A stretch of DNA of 49,525 nucleotides from Akkermansiaceae bacterium. GTDB lineage: Bacteria > Verrucomicrobiota > Verrucomicrobiia > Verrucomicrobiales > Akkermansiaceae. The notes under the pieces are model-generated. The model ran no database searches, was not told the origin of the DNA, and worked only from the letters and a program-made list of their open reading frames with translations. The translations under genes and the position numbers were made by a program. Positions 1 to 7,161 of the stretch are shown here, one piece after another (the first letter of the stretch is position 1; every line of letters begins with the position of its first letter). The stretch is from NCBI GenBank assembly GCA_903888515.1, contig CAISTY010000277.1:1-49525 (forward strand), in the 5' to 3' direction.

Positions 1-140
1 ATAATCAAAGAGTTATGAATGCTTGGCCTCTCACCCGCTGGGTGCGAGTTGGATTCTTCACAAGTCTCTTACAATCAGTGTCCATCCGCGTTTATCCGTG
101 GTTCGTTTTCCTTTTAAGGCTTATTCCATCGCCGCTTCTG

Positions 141-169
141 ATTGACGATTGACGATTGTTGATTGTTGA
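141..169. repeat. Short tandem repeat in intergenic DNA
   Basis: Imperfect tandem copies of a TTGACGA/TTGTTGA unit lie in a 5'-flank without genes. The stretch before it (about 80-105) has the phrase ATCCGCGTTTATCCGTGGTT, which resembles the formulaic spacer DNA often seen between genes in this phylum. No coding role is visible. Confidence 0.6.
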
Positions 170-193
170 ATTCTGATTTATTTAATTTCTGCC

Positions 194-311
194 ATGACAC
201 CTCAAGTTCTTGAAGAAAGACTGATTGATTTTACCAGAGGCTATTGCCGAATGCGATGAACTGATCGCAATTTTCGTGAGCAGCACGAGAACTGCTGACG
301 AAAATGCCTAG
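194..311 (+). pseudogene. Relic of a four-helix-bundle (S23-type) protein gene
   Basis: The ATG at 194 opens a frame starting MTPQVLEERLIDF, which looks like the N-terminus of the small four-helix-bundle proteins (about 120 residues). The frame closes at 257. From 237 another frame reads EAIAECDELIAIF and then VSSTRTADENA up to the TAG at 309-311, which resembles the C-terminal helix of the same family. The middle of about 70-80 residues is missing and the two ends are out of frame, so this is a deleted remnant. Family assignment rests on remembered motifs at the two ends only. Confidence 0.55.
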
Positions 312-523
312 AGAAACATCAAAAATCAAAATTGCCTCCGGCTGTGCCAGTCAGGGCTGCGCCAATTTCCAAAGTCGCTACCGCTCCCACCGCGTTCAAC
401 ACTCGTCACTCGTCAATCAAAACGCAGAGCGTGTGGCTTCCAGATGCAACAGTTCCGCGCCTTGCTACGCTAAGTTAGCGCTTATGGGGCTGACCCCGGA
501 CGGACGCATCGTCAAAGACCGGC
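312..523. other. Intergenic DNA with two small palindromes
   Basis: No convincing gene is seen. CGCTAA-G-TTAGCG (468-480) and GGGG-CTGA-CCCC (486-497) lie just past the stop codon of the minus-strand kinase gene and could serve as its 3'-end structures. Neither is followed by a T run on the minus strand, so neither is a typical intrinsic terminator. Confidence 0.4.
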
Positions 524-1255
524 TCAAGGGTGTGCCACTGGTACCGTGATGGTAAACCTGGTCTCACAGCCAGGCTCCGACACGACTCCGATCGTGCCAC
601 CATGAGCTTCGACGGCGCGTTTCACGATGGATAGGCCGAGTCCGGTTCCTCTGATTTCCTGCTGCGAGTGGTGTTTTGCCACCCGGAAGAACCGCAGGAA
701 AATGTGTGGCAGATCGTCGGCAGGTATCCCGACGCCATTGTCCGAAACCCAGATCCGGATGTTCTCCCCAATCTGCTCGCAACCGATCTCGACACGCAGC
801 CCGCCATGCGGATTCTGTTTGAGCGCGTTCTCGACGAGATTGAAGAGCACCTGGGTCCAATAGAACCGGTCCCCCTGTATGACCAGTGCCGCATCGGGCA
901 TCGTGACAATCATTTCCGCACATTGATTGCGGATGTACGATTCGAGCCGCTCAAGAATGTCCATGATGCACGAGTGAAACTGGAAGGGCTCGATTTTGAG
1001 AGCGCTGGCCTCGCCCGACTCCATCCGGGAAATCACCAGCATGTCTTCCACGATGCGCGAGATACGCTCGGTGTGGGTCCGCATGACCAGAAGGAACCGG
1101 CGGGCCATTGCCGGATCATTTATCATATTGTCATCCAGCAGGTTTTCAAGATAGCCATGGATGATGGCGAGCGGCGTGCGCAGCTCGTGGGAGGCGTTGG
1201 CGACGAAGTCCTTGCGGACTTGTTCGAGTTGCAGCGCGTCAGTCTCAGTCACCAT
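524..1255 (-). CDS. PhoR-type sensor histidine kinase, N-terminally truncated
   Basis: The 243 residues hold a dimerisation/phosphoacceptor domain (H-box SHELRTPL, His23), an N-box (NLVENALK), a G1 box (DNGVGIP), an F-box (FLRFFRV) and a G2 box (GTGLGLSIV), so the catalytic core appears complete. It would phosphorylate the response regulator encoded just upstream. PhoR-type kinases normally carry membrane segments and a PAS domain before this core, and none are present. The frame is open upstream of the ATG only to a TGA near 1312. Those extra residues (including ISCSFIMVTETDALQ) look like the end of a PAS domain, so the 5' part of the gene seems deleted. It could be a soluble kinase or a decaying gene. 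Confidence is high for the family and moderate for loss of function. Confidence 0.85.
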   Translation of the reverse strand: MVTETDALQLEQVRKDFVANASHELRTPLAIIHGYLENLLDDNMINDPAMARRFLLVMRTHTERISRIVEDMLVISRMESGEASALKIEPFQFHSCIMDILERLESYIRNQCAEMIVTMPDAALVIQGDRFYWTQVLFNLVENALKQNPHGGLRVEIGCEQIGENIRIWVSDNGVGIPADDLPHIFLRFFRVAKHHSQQEIRGTGLGLSIVKRAVEAHGGTIGVVSEPGCETRFTITVPVAHP

Positions 1256-1359
1256 GATGAAGGAGCACGATATGGGAGCTTGTTGAGGCGCGGCAGTGCC
1301 AGACGGGAATCATGACTGTCATGGGCACGGAAAGCGTGGGGTTGCCGGGGGTTCATCGG

Positions 1360-2043
1360 TCATGCTTCATGGTTCACAACGCGATAACCAATGCCGCGCA
1401 CGGTTTCGAGCCATGACTCCCGCAGACCGAGTTTCTGACGCAAGCGCTTGACATGCGTGTCGAGTGTCCGGCTCTGCGTCGCGTCGCTGTAACCCCAGAT
1501 GATGCACAGAAGCTCGTTGCGGTCTTGGGTTTTTCCCGCACGCTCACACAGGAATAGCAAAAACTTGAACTCGATTGAAGTTAACTCGACAGGCTCGTTG
1601 TCCAGATAGAATTTCATTGAGTTCTTATCGAAGCGAAAAGGACCATAAGTGAATTCGACCACGCCGGGAGGTCTGTCCGAGCGTTTGAGCACGGCTTGAA
1701 CGCGTAGGATGAGTTCCTTCGGACTGAACGGTTTGGTGAGATAGTCGTCGGCACCGGCCTCCAGACCTTGAATGCGGTCGCTGGTTTGTGCCTTGGCGGT
1801 GAGGATGATCACCGGGGTGCTGGCGGTGCGCGGATCCCGGCGAAGTTCACGGAAAACCGAGTAGCCATCACGCCCGGGCAACATGAGATCAAGAAGAATC
1901 AGGTCGGGCCGCTCGCGCAGCGCCACCTTGGTGCCTTCCACCCCGTCGTAGCTCTTGATGGTCTCAAAGCCTGCCCGTTCAAGGTTGAAGCCAATCAAGT
2001 CGGCGATGTCACGCTCGTCCTCGACAATCAGAATTCGCTTCAT
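1360..2043 (-). CDS. PhoB/OmpR-type response regulator
   Basis: This is a 227-residue DNA-binding response regulator. The receiver domain has the acidic pocket (VEDE), the phosphoacceptor Asp52 (LLDLMLPG) and Lys104 (LTKPFSPKE). A winged-helix effector domain follows, ending TVRGIGYRV. The frame extends upstream to 2202, but the ATG at 2043 (MKRILIVEDE) matches the family's usual N-terminus. In addition, a palindromic operator-like site (2093-2109) lies in the extension, which supports the shorter start. It is followed after about 100 bases by the kinase core gene and preceded by the phosphoesterase gene, all on one strand. The pairing suggests a PhoB role in phosphate response, but the exact regulon cannot be read from sequence alone. 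Confidence 0.88.
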   Translation of the reverse strand: MKRILIVEDERDIADLIGFNLERAGFETIKSYDGVEGTKVALRERPDLILLDLMLPGRDGYSVFRELRRDPRTASTPVIILTAKAQTSDRIQGLEAGADDYLTKPFSPKELILRVQAVLKRSDRPPGVVEFTYGPFRFDKNSMKFYLDNEPVELTSIEFKFLLFLCERAGKTQDRNELLCIIWGYSDATQSRTLDTHVKRLRQKLGLRESWLETVRGIGYRVVNHEA

Positions 2044-2092
2044 TGCGGGATCAGGGTAGTGGGAATGATGCCCGGACGGGAACCCATTGAAT

Positions 2093-2109
2093 GTGACGAT
2101 TCGGTCACA
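2093..2109. promoter_or_regulatory. Operator-like palindrome GTGAC-N6-GTCACA (site 1)
   Basis: GTGAC (2093-2097), six bases, then GTCACA (2104-2109), with an outer T that extends the arms to TGTGAC/GTCACA. It is centred about 55 bases upstream of the response regulator start at 2043. It is one of four copies in the window, all in promoter positions. Confidence 0.65.
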
Positions 2110-2164
2110 ATGGGAACTTGCGGAATTGCCTGCCGGAGTCTCAATCGCGTTGTCTTGGGGGTCA

Positions 2165-3349
2165 TCATGAATTGATGTGCGTTGCGCCCCGGGATCCGTC
2201 ATCCCGCAGACTTGCTAGAAACGCGGCGTGCCGCACCAACTCCATGCGCCCGTCGTGATGCTCGATGATGGCGGTCAGGCTTTCCACCCAGTCCCCGGAA
2301 TTGAGGTAGTGGATGGTTCCCACCTGTTTGTCCTCGGGCGTGTGGATGTGACCGCAGATAATGCCATCACATTTCCGGTGATGGGCGAGATCCTGGAGAA
2401 GTTCCTCGTAGCGGCCGACGAAAGACACGGCGGACTTGATCTTGGCCTTCACCCGTTTGCTGAGCGAATAATACTCCTTGCCACGCCACGCCCGATAGTG
2501 GTTGTAAAACCGGTTCACTTGGAGCAGGAAATCATAGCCCACCGATCCGAGCACGGCGAGCCATCTGTGGTGGGTAGAGACGCTGTCAAAGCCATCACCG
2601 TGCACAACCAGATAACGGATTCCCGCCGCGGTGACGTGGATGTGTTCCTTGCACAAGCGGATGCGGCCGATGGCCAGCGGCAGGAAGCGCTCCAGGACAT
2701 CATCATGATTGCCGCGCAGATAGATCACCTCGGTGTCGTCCTGTTCCGTAAGCTTGATCACCTTGCGGATCACCCGGCTGTGGCGTGAAGTCCAGCGACC
2801 GCCGCGTTTCAGCGCCCACCCGTCGATGATGTCGCCGTTGAGGATCAACTTCTCGCAACGAAGGTGCTTGAGAAATTCCACCAGCTCGTCCGCCTTGCTG
2901 CTGAGCGTGCCCAGATGGACGTCTGATAGAATGACGGTCCGGCAGGAGAACTTCGGGCGCTTGCCGCTTTTGCGCGGGACCATCGCAGCCGGCTTGTCAC
3001 CTGTGGTGATGGTTTCAAGCCGGCGCTCGAATTCGCTGACGACCGTATCCCAAGGTGCGAACAATGCCGTGTCCACCCCGCGGCCTAGCAGATGAACATT
3101 GCGCAGTCCCGCCGCCGCCAGCCGGTCCACCATGTCGCGGGACGGGGTCATGGTGCAATCCGCGCGCTGGTGGAAGCGTTTGAGATATGCCATAGCGATG
3201 GATTGCAACGCGCCGATCCCGTACTGTTGCATATGAATCACATGCACCCGGTGCCCCCGCGTTCGCAGCCCATGGCCCAGGCGCCCCAAGGTCATGGCCA
3301 CTCCGTTCACATCGGGAAAGAAGGTCTCCGTCACTATCTCGATTTTCAT
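2165..3349 (-). CDS. Fused GT4 glycosyltransferase remnant and LpxH-like metallophosphoesterase
   Basis: The 394-residue product has two unrelated parts. Residues 1 to about 120 begin like a GT4 glycosyltransferase (MKIEIVTETFFPDVNGVAMT), jump to a segment ending LGRGVDTALFAP, then to a short stretch like the extreme C-terminus. The catalytic bulk of a GT4 enzyme is missing in at least two in-frame gaps. From about residue 123 (internal ATG at 2983, MVPRKSGKRPK) comes a calcineurin-like phosphoesterase close to UDP-2,3-diacylglucosamine hydrolases, with metal-ligand motifs SDVHLG, GDIID, GNHDD, HGDGFD and GHIHTPE all intact. The phosphoesterase should act on lipid A precursors or a similar substrate; the transferase part cannot be active. 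Such genes are often neighbours, so a deletion probably merged them. Translation may instead start at 2983. Confidence 0.8.
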   Translation of the reverse strand: MKIEIVTETFFPDVNGVAMTLGRLGHGLRTRGHRVHVIHMQQYGIGALQSIAMAYLKRFHQRADCTMTPSRDMVDRLAAAGLRNVHLLGRGVDTALFAPWDTVVSEFERRLETITTGDKPAAMVPRKSGKRPKFSCRTVILSDVHLGTLSSKADELVEFLKHLRCEKLILNGDIIDGWALKRGGRWTSRHSRVIRKVIKLTEQDDTEVIYLRGNHDDVLERFLPLAIGRIRLCKEHIHVTAAGIRYLVVHGDGFDSVSTHHRWLAVLGSVGYDFLLQVNRFYNHYRAWRGKEYYSLSKRVKAKIKSAVSFVGRYEELLQDLAHHRKCDGIICGHIHTPEDKQVGTIHYLNSGDWVESLTAIIEHHDGRMELVRHAAFLASLRDDGSRGATHINS

Positions 3350-3421
3350 TGATGCGTGGAAGCCGCAGCGGCATCCACAACAAAACAACCACCGCCACAA
3401 GCCCGCCGCACGCCCGTACTG

Positions 3422-3438
3422 GTGACGGTTTTGTCACA
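3422..3438. promoter_or_regulatory. Operator-like palindrome GTGAC-N6-GTCACA (site 2)
   Basis: GTGAC (3422-3426), GGTTTT, GTCACA (3433-3438). It lies about 75 bases upstream of the glycosyltransferase/phosphoesterase start at 3349 and downstream of the terminator that ends the neighbouring operon. This is the expected position for a promoter driving the minus-strand genes towards the kinase. Confidence 0.65.
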
Positions 3439-3596
3439 TAACGAAGACGACGCGGCATGCCGGGTTTGCGACAATATCGCCATAAAACGGAATCGTCACA
3501 CGATTGCGCCTGAGTTTCGTGCCTTTTCGTGATTTTCGTGGTTCGCATTCCCGAATTTAGGTTCAACGGGGGCAGACGCGCTTCGATCTCAAAAAA

Positions 3597-3621
3597 CCCC
3601 TTCCCGCGCGGCGGGAAGGGG
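3597..3621 (-). terminator. Intrinsic terminator of the secreted-protein operon
   Basis: A perfect 11-bp stem (CCCCTTCCCGC paired with GCGGGAAGGGG) with a 3-base loop. On the minus strand it is followed by six T residues (3591-3596 on the plus strand are A). It lies about 35 bases past the stop codon at 3656 and separates this operon from the phosphoesterase promoter. Confidence 0.9.
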
Positions 3622-3640
3622 CTCTGATGAACTGCGGTGT

Positions 3641-3649
3641 GGGGGGGGG
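3641..3649. repeat. Nine-G homopolymer just past a stop codon
   Basis: A run of nine G lies six bases 3' of the stop codon of the minus-strand gene at 3656 and before its terminator. It is non-coding. Similar runs occur near other gene ends in the window. Confidence 0.8.
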
Positions 3650-3655
3650 ACCCGT

Positions 3656-4915
3656 TCACTTCACCACCTTGAGGCGACCGAACAGCTTGGTATGCGTGCC
3701 TTTGGGAACCGAGACGGTCACCGCCTGGACCTGGTTGGGCGGGGTGCCGGTGCTGGCTCCCACCGTGACATACCCGGTAGTGCCGGGGGTCGTGGGAATC
3801 GCGATCGGTGTGTTGGTCGTCCAATCGACCAGATCGGTGCTGTATTCGAAGACCTGAGTCACCTCGCCTGCCGAATCGGCACGACGGGTGAAACTGAAAA
3901 CATAGTTCGATCCAGATGCGCCAAGAGTCGGCAGGATCGCCTGGTTGGACACCGCCGGATTGCCGTTGAGTACAAACTCCAACACGTTGGCAATGCCGTC
4001 CTTGTCAGGATCCGCTCCTTCAGTGCGGTCCGCAGCATTGGTCAGCGGCGGATTGAAAGTGCCGATCCATGTGGTGAAGTTGGAAGACGACGCGGCATTG
4101 GCGCTAACCACACCGGTGGAGGAGATGGAGATGGTGGTTTCATAGGTGCCCCCACCGACCACACCCGTCGGCGCTGCGCCGGTGTTGGTGGCGAGAATGC
4201 GTTGGAGATCGACATAGGTCTGAGCGGTGCCCTTGCCGAAGTTCTGCTGGATGCCACCGGTGAAGACAGTGAATGCGGCAGCCGAAACCGGGTTCCAAGC
4301 ACTCCAGCCATTGGTCCATGCCGTTGCATGCTGGTTGATCGTTTGATTGAGTACGCCAGCGATTCCATCTAGGGGCACGCCGTCATTGAGCGGATCCGAG
4401 TCCGTGAAATTCCAACCGGTCCCGGATTCAACTGGCGTGAGAACCCTCTCCATGCCAGCAAGCGCGTTACCTCCGAGGCCGAGTGCGTCGCTTGGGTAGG
4501 TGTTGGCGGCGAAAATGATACCCGTTCCCGGACTGGCCGCCGGTTGGGAAATATAGAAAGTACGCGATGGATCCCCGTTCACCGGAGTGCGCGAACCGAT
4601 CCCGCTGGTCGGCTGTTGGTTGAGGTTGGCGACGACTCCGAACCAAAGGTCGGTGCGGGTGTACCAATTGCTGCCGTAAACCGTGGAGAGGGTGGAACCG
4701 ATGTTGGCGAGTGTGCCCGCATTGCCGTTGTCACGCAGCGTGATCGGAGAACCGAGGCTCACAAAAACATTTTGGCTGGATCCCTGACCAGCGGTCGCCT
4801 GAAATCCAAGGATGAGATTACCGTCGGTATAGTTGAACACTGCGGAATGCAGGTTGCCAAGTGAAAGCGCGATGGCCCCGAATAGTATGATTTTCTGGTT
4901 GTGTTGTTGTTTCAT
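3656..4915 (-). CDS. Secreted protein, paralogue of the PEP-CTERM protein with a different C-terminus
   Basis: The 419 residues start with a signal peptide (hydrophobic stretch IILFGAIALSLGNLHSA). Residues of about 25-265 parallel the protein encoded at 7162-8004, sharing phrases such as PVNGDPSRTFY, FTVFTGGIQQNFGKGTA and PTGVVGGGTYETT. After that the proteins diverge. This one has a calcium-loop-like motif (DPDKDGIANVLEF) and a beta-rich tail ending KLFGRLKVVK, where its paralogue has a PEP-CTERM anchor. The DPDKDGIANVLEFVLNGNP-type linker is common in secreted proteins of this phylum. Function is unknown; an extracellular or surface location is expected. It is the last gene of the operon, followed by the terminator at 3597-3621. 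Confidence 0.8.
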   Translation of the reverse strand: MKQQHNQKIILFGAIALSLGNLHSAVFNYTDGNLILGFQATAGQGSSQNVFVSLGSPITLRDNGNAGTLANIGSTLSTVYGSNWYTRTDLWFGVVANLNQQPTSGIGSRTPVNGDPSRTFYISQPAASPGTGIIFAANTYPSDALGLGGNALAGMERVLTPVESGTGWNFTDSDPLNDGVPLDGIAGVLNQTINQHATAWTNGWSAWNPVSAAAFTVFTGGIQQNFGKGTAQTYVDLQRILATNTGAAPTGVVGGGTYETTISISSTGVVSANAASSSNFTTWIGTFNPPLTNAADRTEGADPDKDGIANVLEFVLNGNPAVSNQAILPTLGASGSNYVFSFTRRADSAGEVTQVFEYSTDLVDWTTNTPIAIPTTPGTTGYVTVGASTGTPPNQVQAVTVSVPKGTHTKLFGRLKVVK

Positions 4916-4930
4916 ATTTGTGGTTTGGAA

Positions 4931-4966
4931 TGTGTGTGGTGGTTGGAGTGTGTGTGGTGGTTGGAG
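4931..4966. repeat. 18-bp tandem duplication in a leader region
   Basis: Two exact copies of TGTGTGTGGTGGTTGGAG lie directly upstream of the start codon at 4915 (minus strand), in the 90-base gap after the 5005-5748 gene. On the transcript this becomes a CA/CCA-rich leader. No SD-like stretch is evident within it. Confidence 0.75.
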
Positions 4967-5004
4967 GAAGATTAGGGAACAATGCTAAAGATCGCCGACA
5001 AGGC

Positions 5005-5748
5005 TCAAGGTGGCAGGACCTCTCTGCCGGCGGCCTGGTGATATGCGTGTATGTGATGAGCAAGCCAAACCAAGTCACCATAACGCTGGCGCATGAGTTG
5101 GTTGCTCTGGCTCACGACCTGATCCCAGTGGGAGCGGTATTCCTGGCTGTCACTGGGAAAGCCGGGTTCGTTGATGGCCCGCACAAGTTCTTCGGCTTCC
5201 TGCTGGAGCATGGCATCACGCGCCGGTTCCGGAGGGAGGAAAGAACCCGGATCGGTCAAGACGAGCGGCTGCCGGGGTGGAACGGAAGATTCCGGTGGTG
5301 CCGCATGGCCGGCGAGATGCGTGGTGGAGAGTGCGGGGGATCCCGGCTGAAACATCACGCAAGATTCGTGACCCGTATTTCCGGTCGCCAATGAAGGTCC
5401 TATATCGCCCTGTCCGCGGAGTGGTCGGCTGGCGTTGGTTTCGCTAGTCCCCTTGTGGGACGCCGCGTGGTGTGAACCGCTATTTGAAGAATCCCCGTGC
5501 GGAACATTTCCGCCATTGGATCGGGCTTGCTGTGCAACACGGATGCCTTGAGCCGAGGGCATGGATTCCGAGCGGGTTCCGGCAGTGCTGACAATTGGCA
5601 CCGATCTATCCGGGCAACCAGATGGCACGATTGCTGTACCAGATACTCGGGACGTGGCGGGTGACGTTTGCTGGGATTGGCGGAGCAGCGAAAACATGCA
5701 CGCCAAGGCCACCACCAGCGCAAGCGATGCTACTACAAGTTTCCTCAT
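5005..5748 (-). CDS. Secreted protein of unknown function
   Basis: The 247 residues begin with a positively charged N-terminus and a hydrophobic segment (LVVASLALVVALACMFSLL), which is a signal peptide or membrane anchor. A long low-complexity Ser/Pro/Gly-rich stretch follows (about 30-165). The C-terminal 80 residues look folded (EEAEELVRAINEPGFPSDSQ, HHIHAYHQ). No family was recognised. Its start codon follows an AGAGG stretch. It sits between two secreted-protein genes on the same strand with gaps of about 100 bases on each side, so co-transcription is likely. An envelope role is inferred only from the signal and its neighbours. Confidence 0.65.
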   Translation of the reverse strand: MRKLVVASLALVVALACMFSLLRQSQQTSPATSRVSGTAIVPSGCPDRSVPIVSTAGTRSESMPSAQGIRVAQQARSNGGNVPHGDSSNSGSHHAASHKGTSETNASRPLRGQGDIGPSLATGNTGHESCVMFQPGSPALSTTHLAGHAAPPESSVPPRQPLVLTDPGSFLPPEPARDAMLQQEAEELVRAINEPGFPSDSQEYRSHWDQVVSQSNQLMRQRYGDLVWLAHHIHAYHQAAGREVLPP

Positions 5749-5853
5749 CCTCTTTGCAGATTGGGCCGGGTGGCATCGCCTTGCGGTGCAGCCACCCGGC
5801 CGGGATTGTTAGATTGGGTGATGGACTACTACCCTATCTGCCGATCAAGCGGA

Positions 5854-7092
5854 TCAGGGATTCGGATAGTTGGTGTTCTTAATGATCGGGCCGCCGTCAC
5901 CACCGGTGCGGGTGACTGACATGTTGGGGATCGCGATCGCATTCGGCTCAGCGAGCGTGCCCGGGATGGCCGTACGGAAAGCCGTGTCAAAGCTGGTTTC
6001 ATCGCCTGACGCGTCATTGTCGAGGTAGAACTGCTGATAGCCCCAGAGGCTGTAAAGGCCCTTCTTGACATTTTCGACCGAGAAGCTAACACCGTTGTAT
6101 TTCATTTCGATGGCACCTTCGGTGATGGCGGCGAGCGCGTCGGAAATCGTGAGGTAGCTCACGAACACGACATCCACCGGAGAACCACCGTAGGTAACAC
6201 CGACCGAAGAGCGGGTAAGGAACTCGCGGACAACATCGTTCGAGGCGCCGCCGCCATTTCCGAATTCAGTGACGGTCAGCAGCATACCGGTCGGATAGGG
6301 ATCCGTGCGGGTTCCTTGGTAGGTGGCACCGAACTGGGTAACACCGGTGTTTGAACCGTAACCGGTTTCCGAAAGGATGGTGGCACGGGTGCCGGATCCG
6401 TTGTTACGACCGGTGGCAAGCACGGTGGTGTCATCGGTGGTATTGCCGGTGAAAAACGCGATCGGAAGTTGACCGGCTCCCCAGAGAGCCCTGTGCAGTT
6501 GGTCGGTCATGTTGTTGAGGGCGGCAGGGGAACCTTCGCCAGCAAGGAACATGAACGGTACCACACCCACCGGGCCGCCCGCGAGGGAGGCGTTCGGGCG
6601 CTCGGAAAGGAGCTTGTCCACATCCGAGAACGACCACTGGGCCACCGCATTTTCGAATTGGGCGACCTCGTTGCCGGTAGCGCCGAGGTTGTAGCCAGTG
6701 GTCGTCACCGGGTTGCCGTTGGTGAGGTCGTTGGGAATATCGGTCACACCATTCAGGCGAATGTTGTCGTCGATGAACTGAATGGAGTTGTTGTCTTCGA
6801 CATCCTTGATGCCTTGGGTGGAACCCGACCAAGAGCAGCGGACGATAATGGTGTCACCCGGGAAGGCAGCCATGGTGCCGACGAAGATCGAGCGGCTGGA
6901 TCCGGCGATGCCGCTAGTTCCGGTGTAGGCATACTGAGTGGTCCCCGCACCGCCGAGGACGGCGATGAGGGCAGTATGGGAAGAAGCACGGAAGGCCGTG
7001 GCTCCTGTGAGGTTGAACACTTTGGTGTCGGCGGAAGCTTGACCGGCGATGAGGGCCAGGGTTCCGAACAGTATGGTTGATTTCATTTTCAT
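5854..7092 (-). CDS. Secreted PstS-like substrate-binding protein
   Basis: The 412 residues start with a signal peptide (MKSTILFGTLALIAGQASA) and continue FNLTGATAFRASSHTALI, an opening like that of periplasmic phosphate-binding-type proteins. Features reminiscent of PstS are the phosphate-loop-like RNNGSGTRATI and the C-terminal VKKGLYSLWGYQQFYL, which resembles the GxYPLW motif of that family. No permease or ATPase genes are nearby, so a transport role is not supported; solute sensing, capture or a structural use of the fold are open. It lies in a secreted-protein operon two genes from a PhoB-type regulator, so a phosphate link is plausible. Family assignment is by motif resemblance only. 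Confidence 0.6.
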   Translation of the reverse strand: MKMKSTILFGTLALIAGQASADTKVFNLTGATAFRASSHTALIAVLGGAGTTQYAYTGTSGIAGSSRSIFVGTMAAFPGDTIIVRCSWSGSTQGIKDVEDNNSIQFIDDNIRLNGVTDIPNDLTNGNPVTTTGYNLGATGNEVAQFENAVAQWSFSDVDKLLSERPNASLAGGPVGVVPFMFLAGEGSPAALNNMTDQLHRALWGAGQLPIAFFTGNTTDDTTVLATGRNNGSGTRATILSETGYGSNTGVTQFGATYQGTRTDPYPTGMLLTVTEFGNGGGASNDVVREFLTRSSVGVTYGGSPVDVVFVSYLTISDALAAITEGAIEMKYNGVSFSVENVKKGLYSLWGYQQFYLDNDASGDETSFDTAFRTAIPGTLAEPNAIAIPNMSVTRTGGDGGPIIKNTNYPNP

Positions 7093-7161
7093 TTGATTTA
7101 GTTGTGTTGTTTGTTTGGTTGTGTGTTTGTGGTGATGCGAATGGATTGACTGGTCATGGGA

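Noticed and set aside
304..549. Plus-strand open frame of 81 codons near the window start
   Set aside because: It overlaps the four-helix-bundle relic and repeat DNA, runs into the 3' end of the kinase gene, and lacks a family or ribosome binding site.
2093..2109. Interpretation of the palindrome as a classical Pho box
   Set aside because: Pho boxes are direct repeats of TGTCA-type half-sites; these four sites are inverted repeats, so only the regulator's proximity speaks for PhoB.
1360..2202. Longer start at 2202 for the response regulator
   Set aside because: The extra 53 residues have no similarity to the family and cover the operator-like palindrome; the ATG at 2043 gives the canonical N-terminus.
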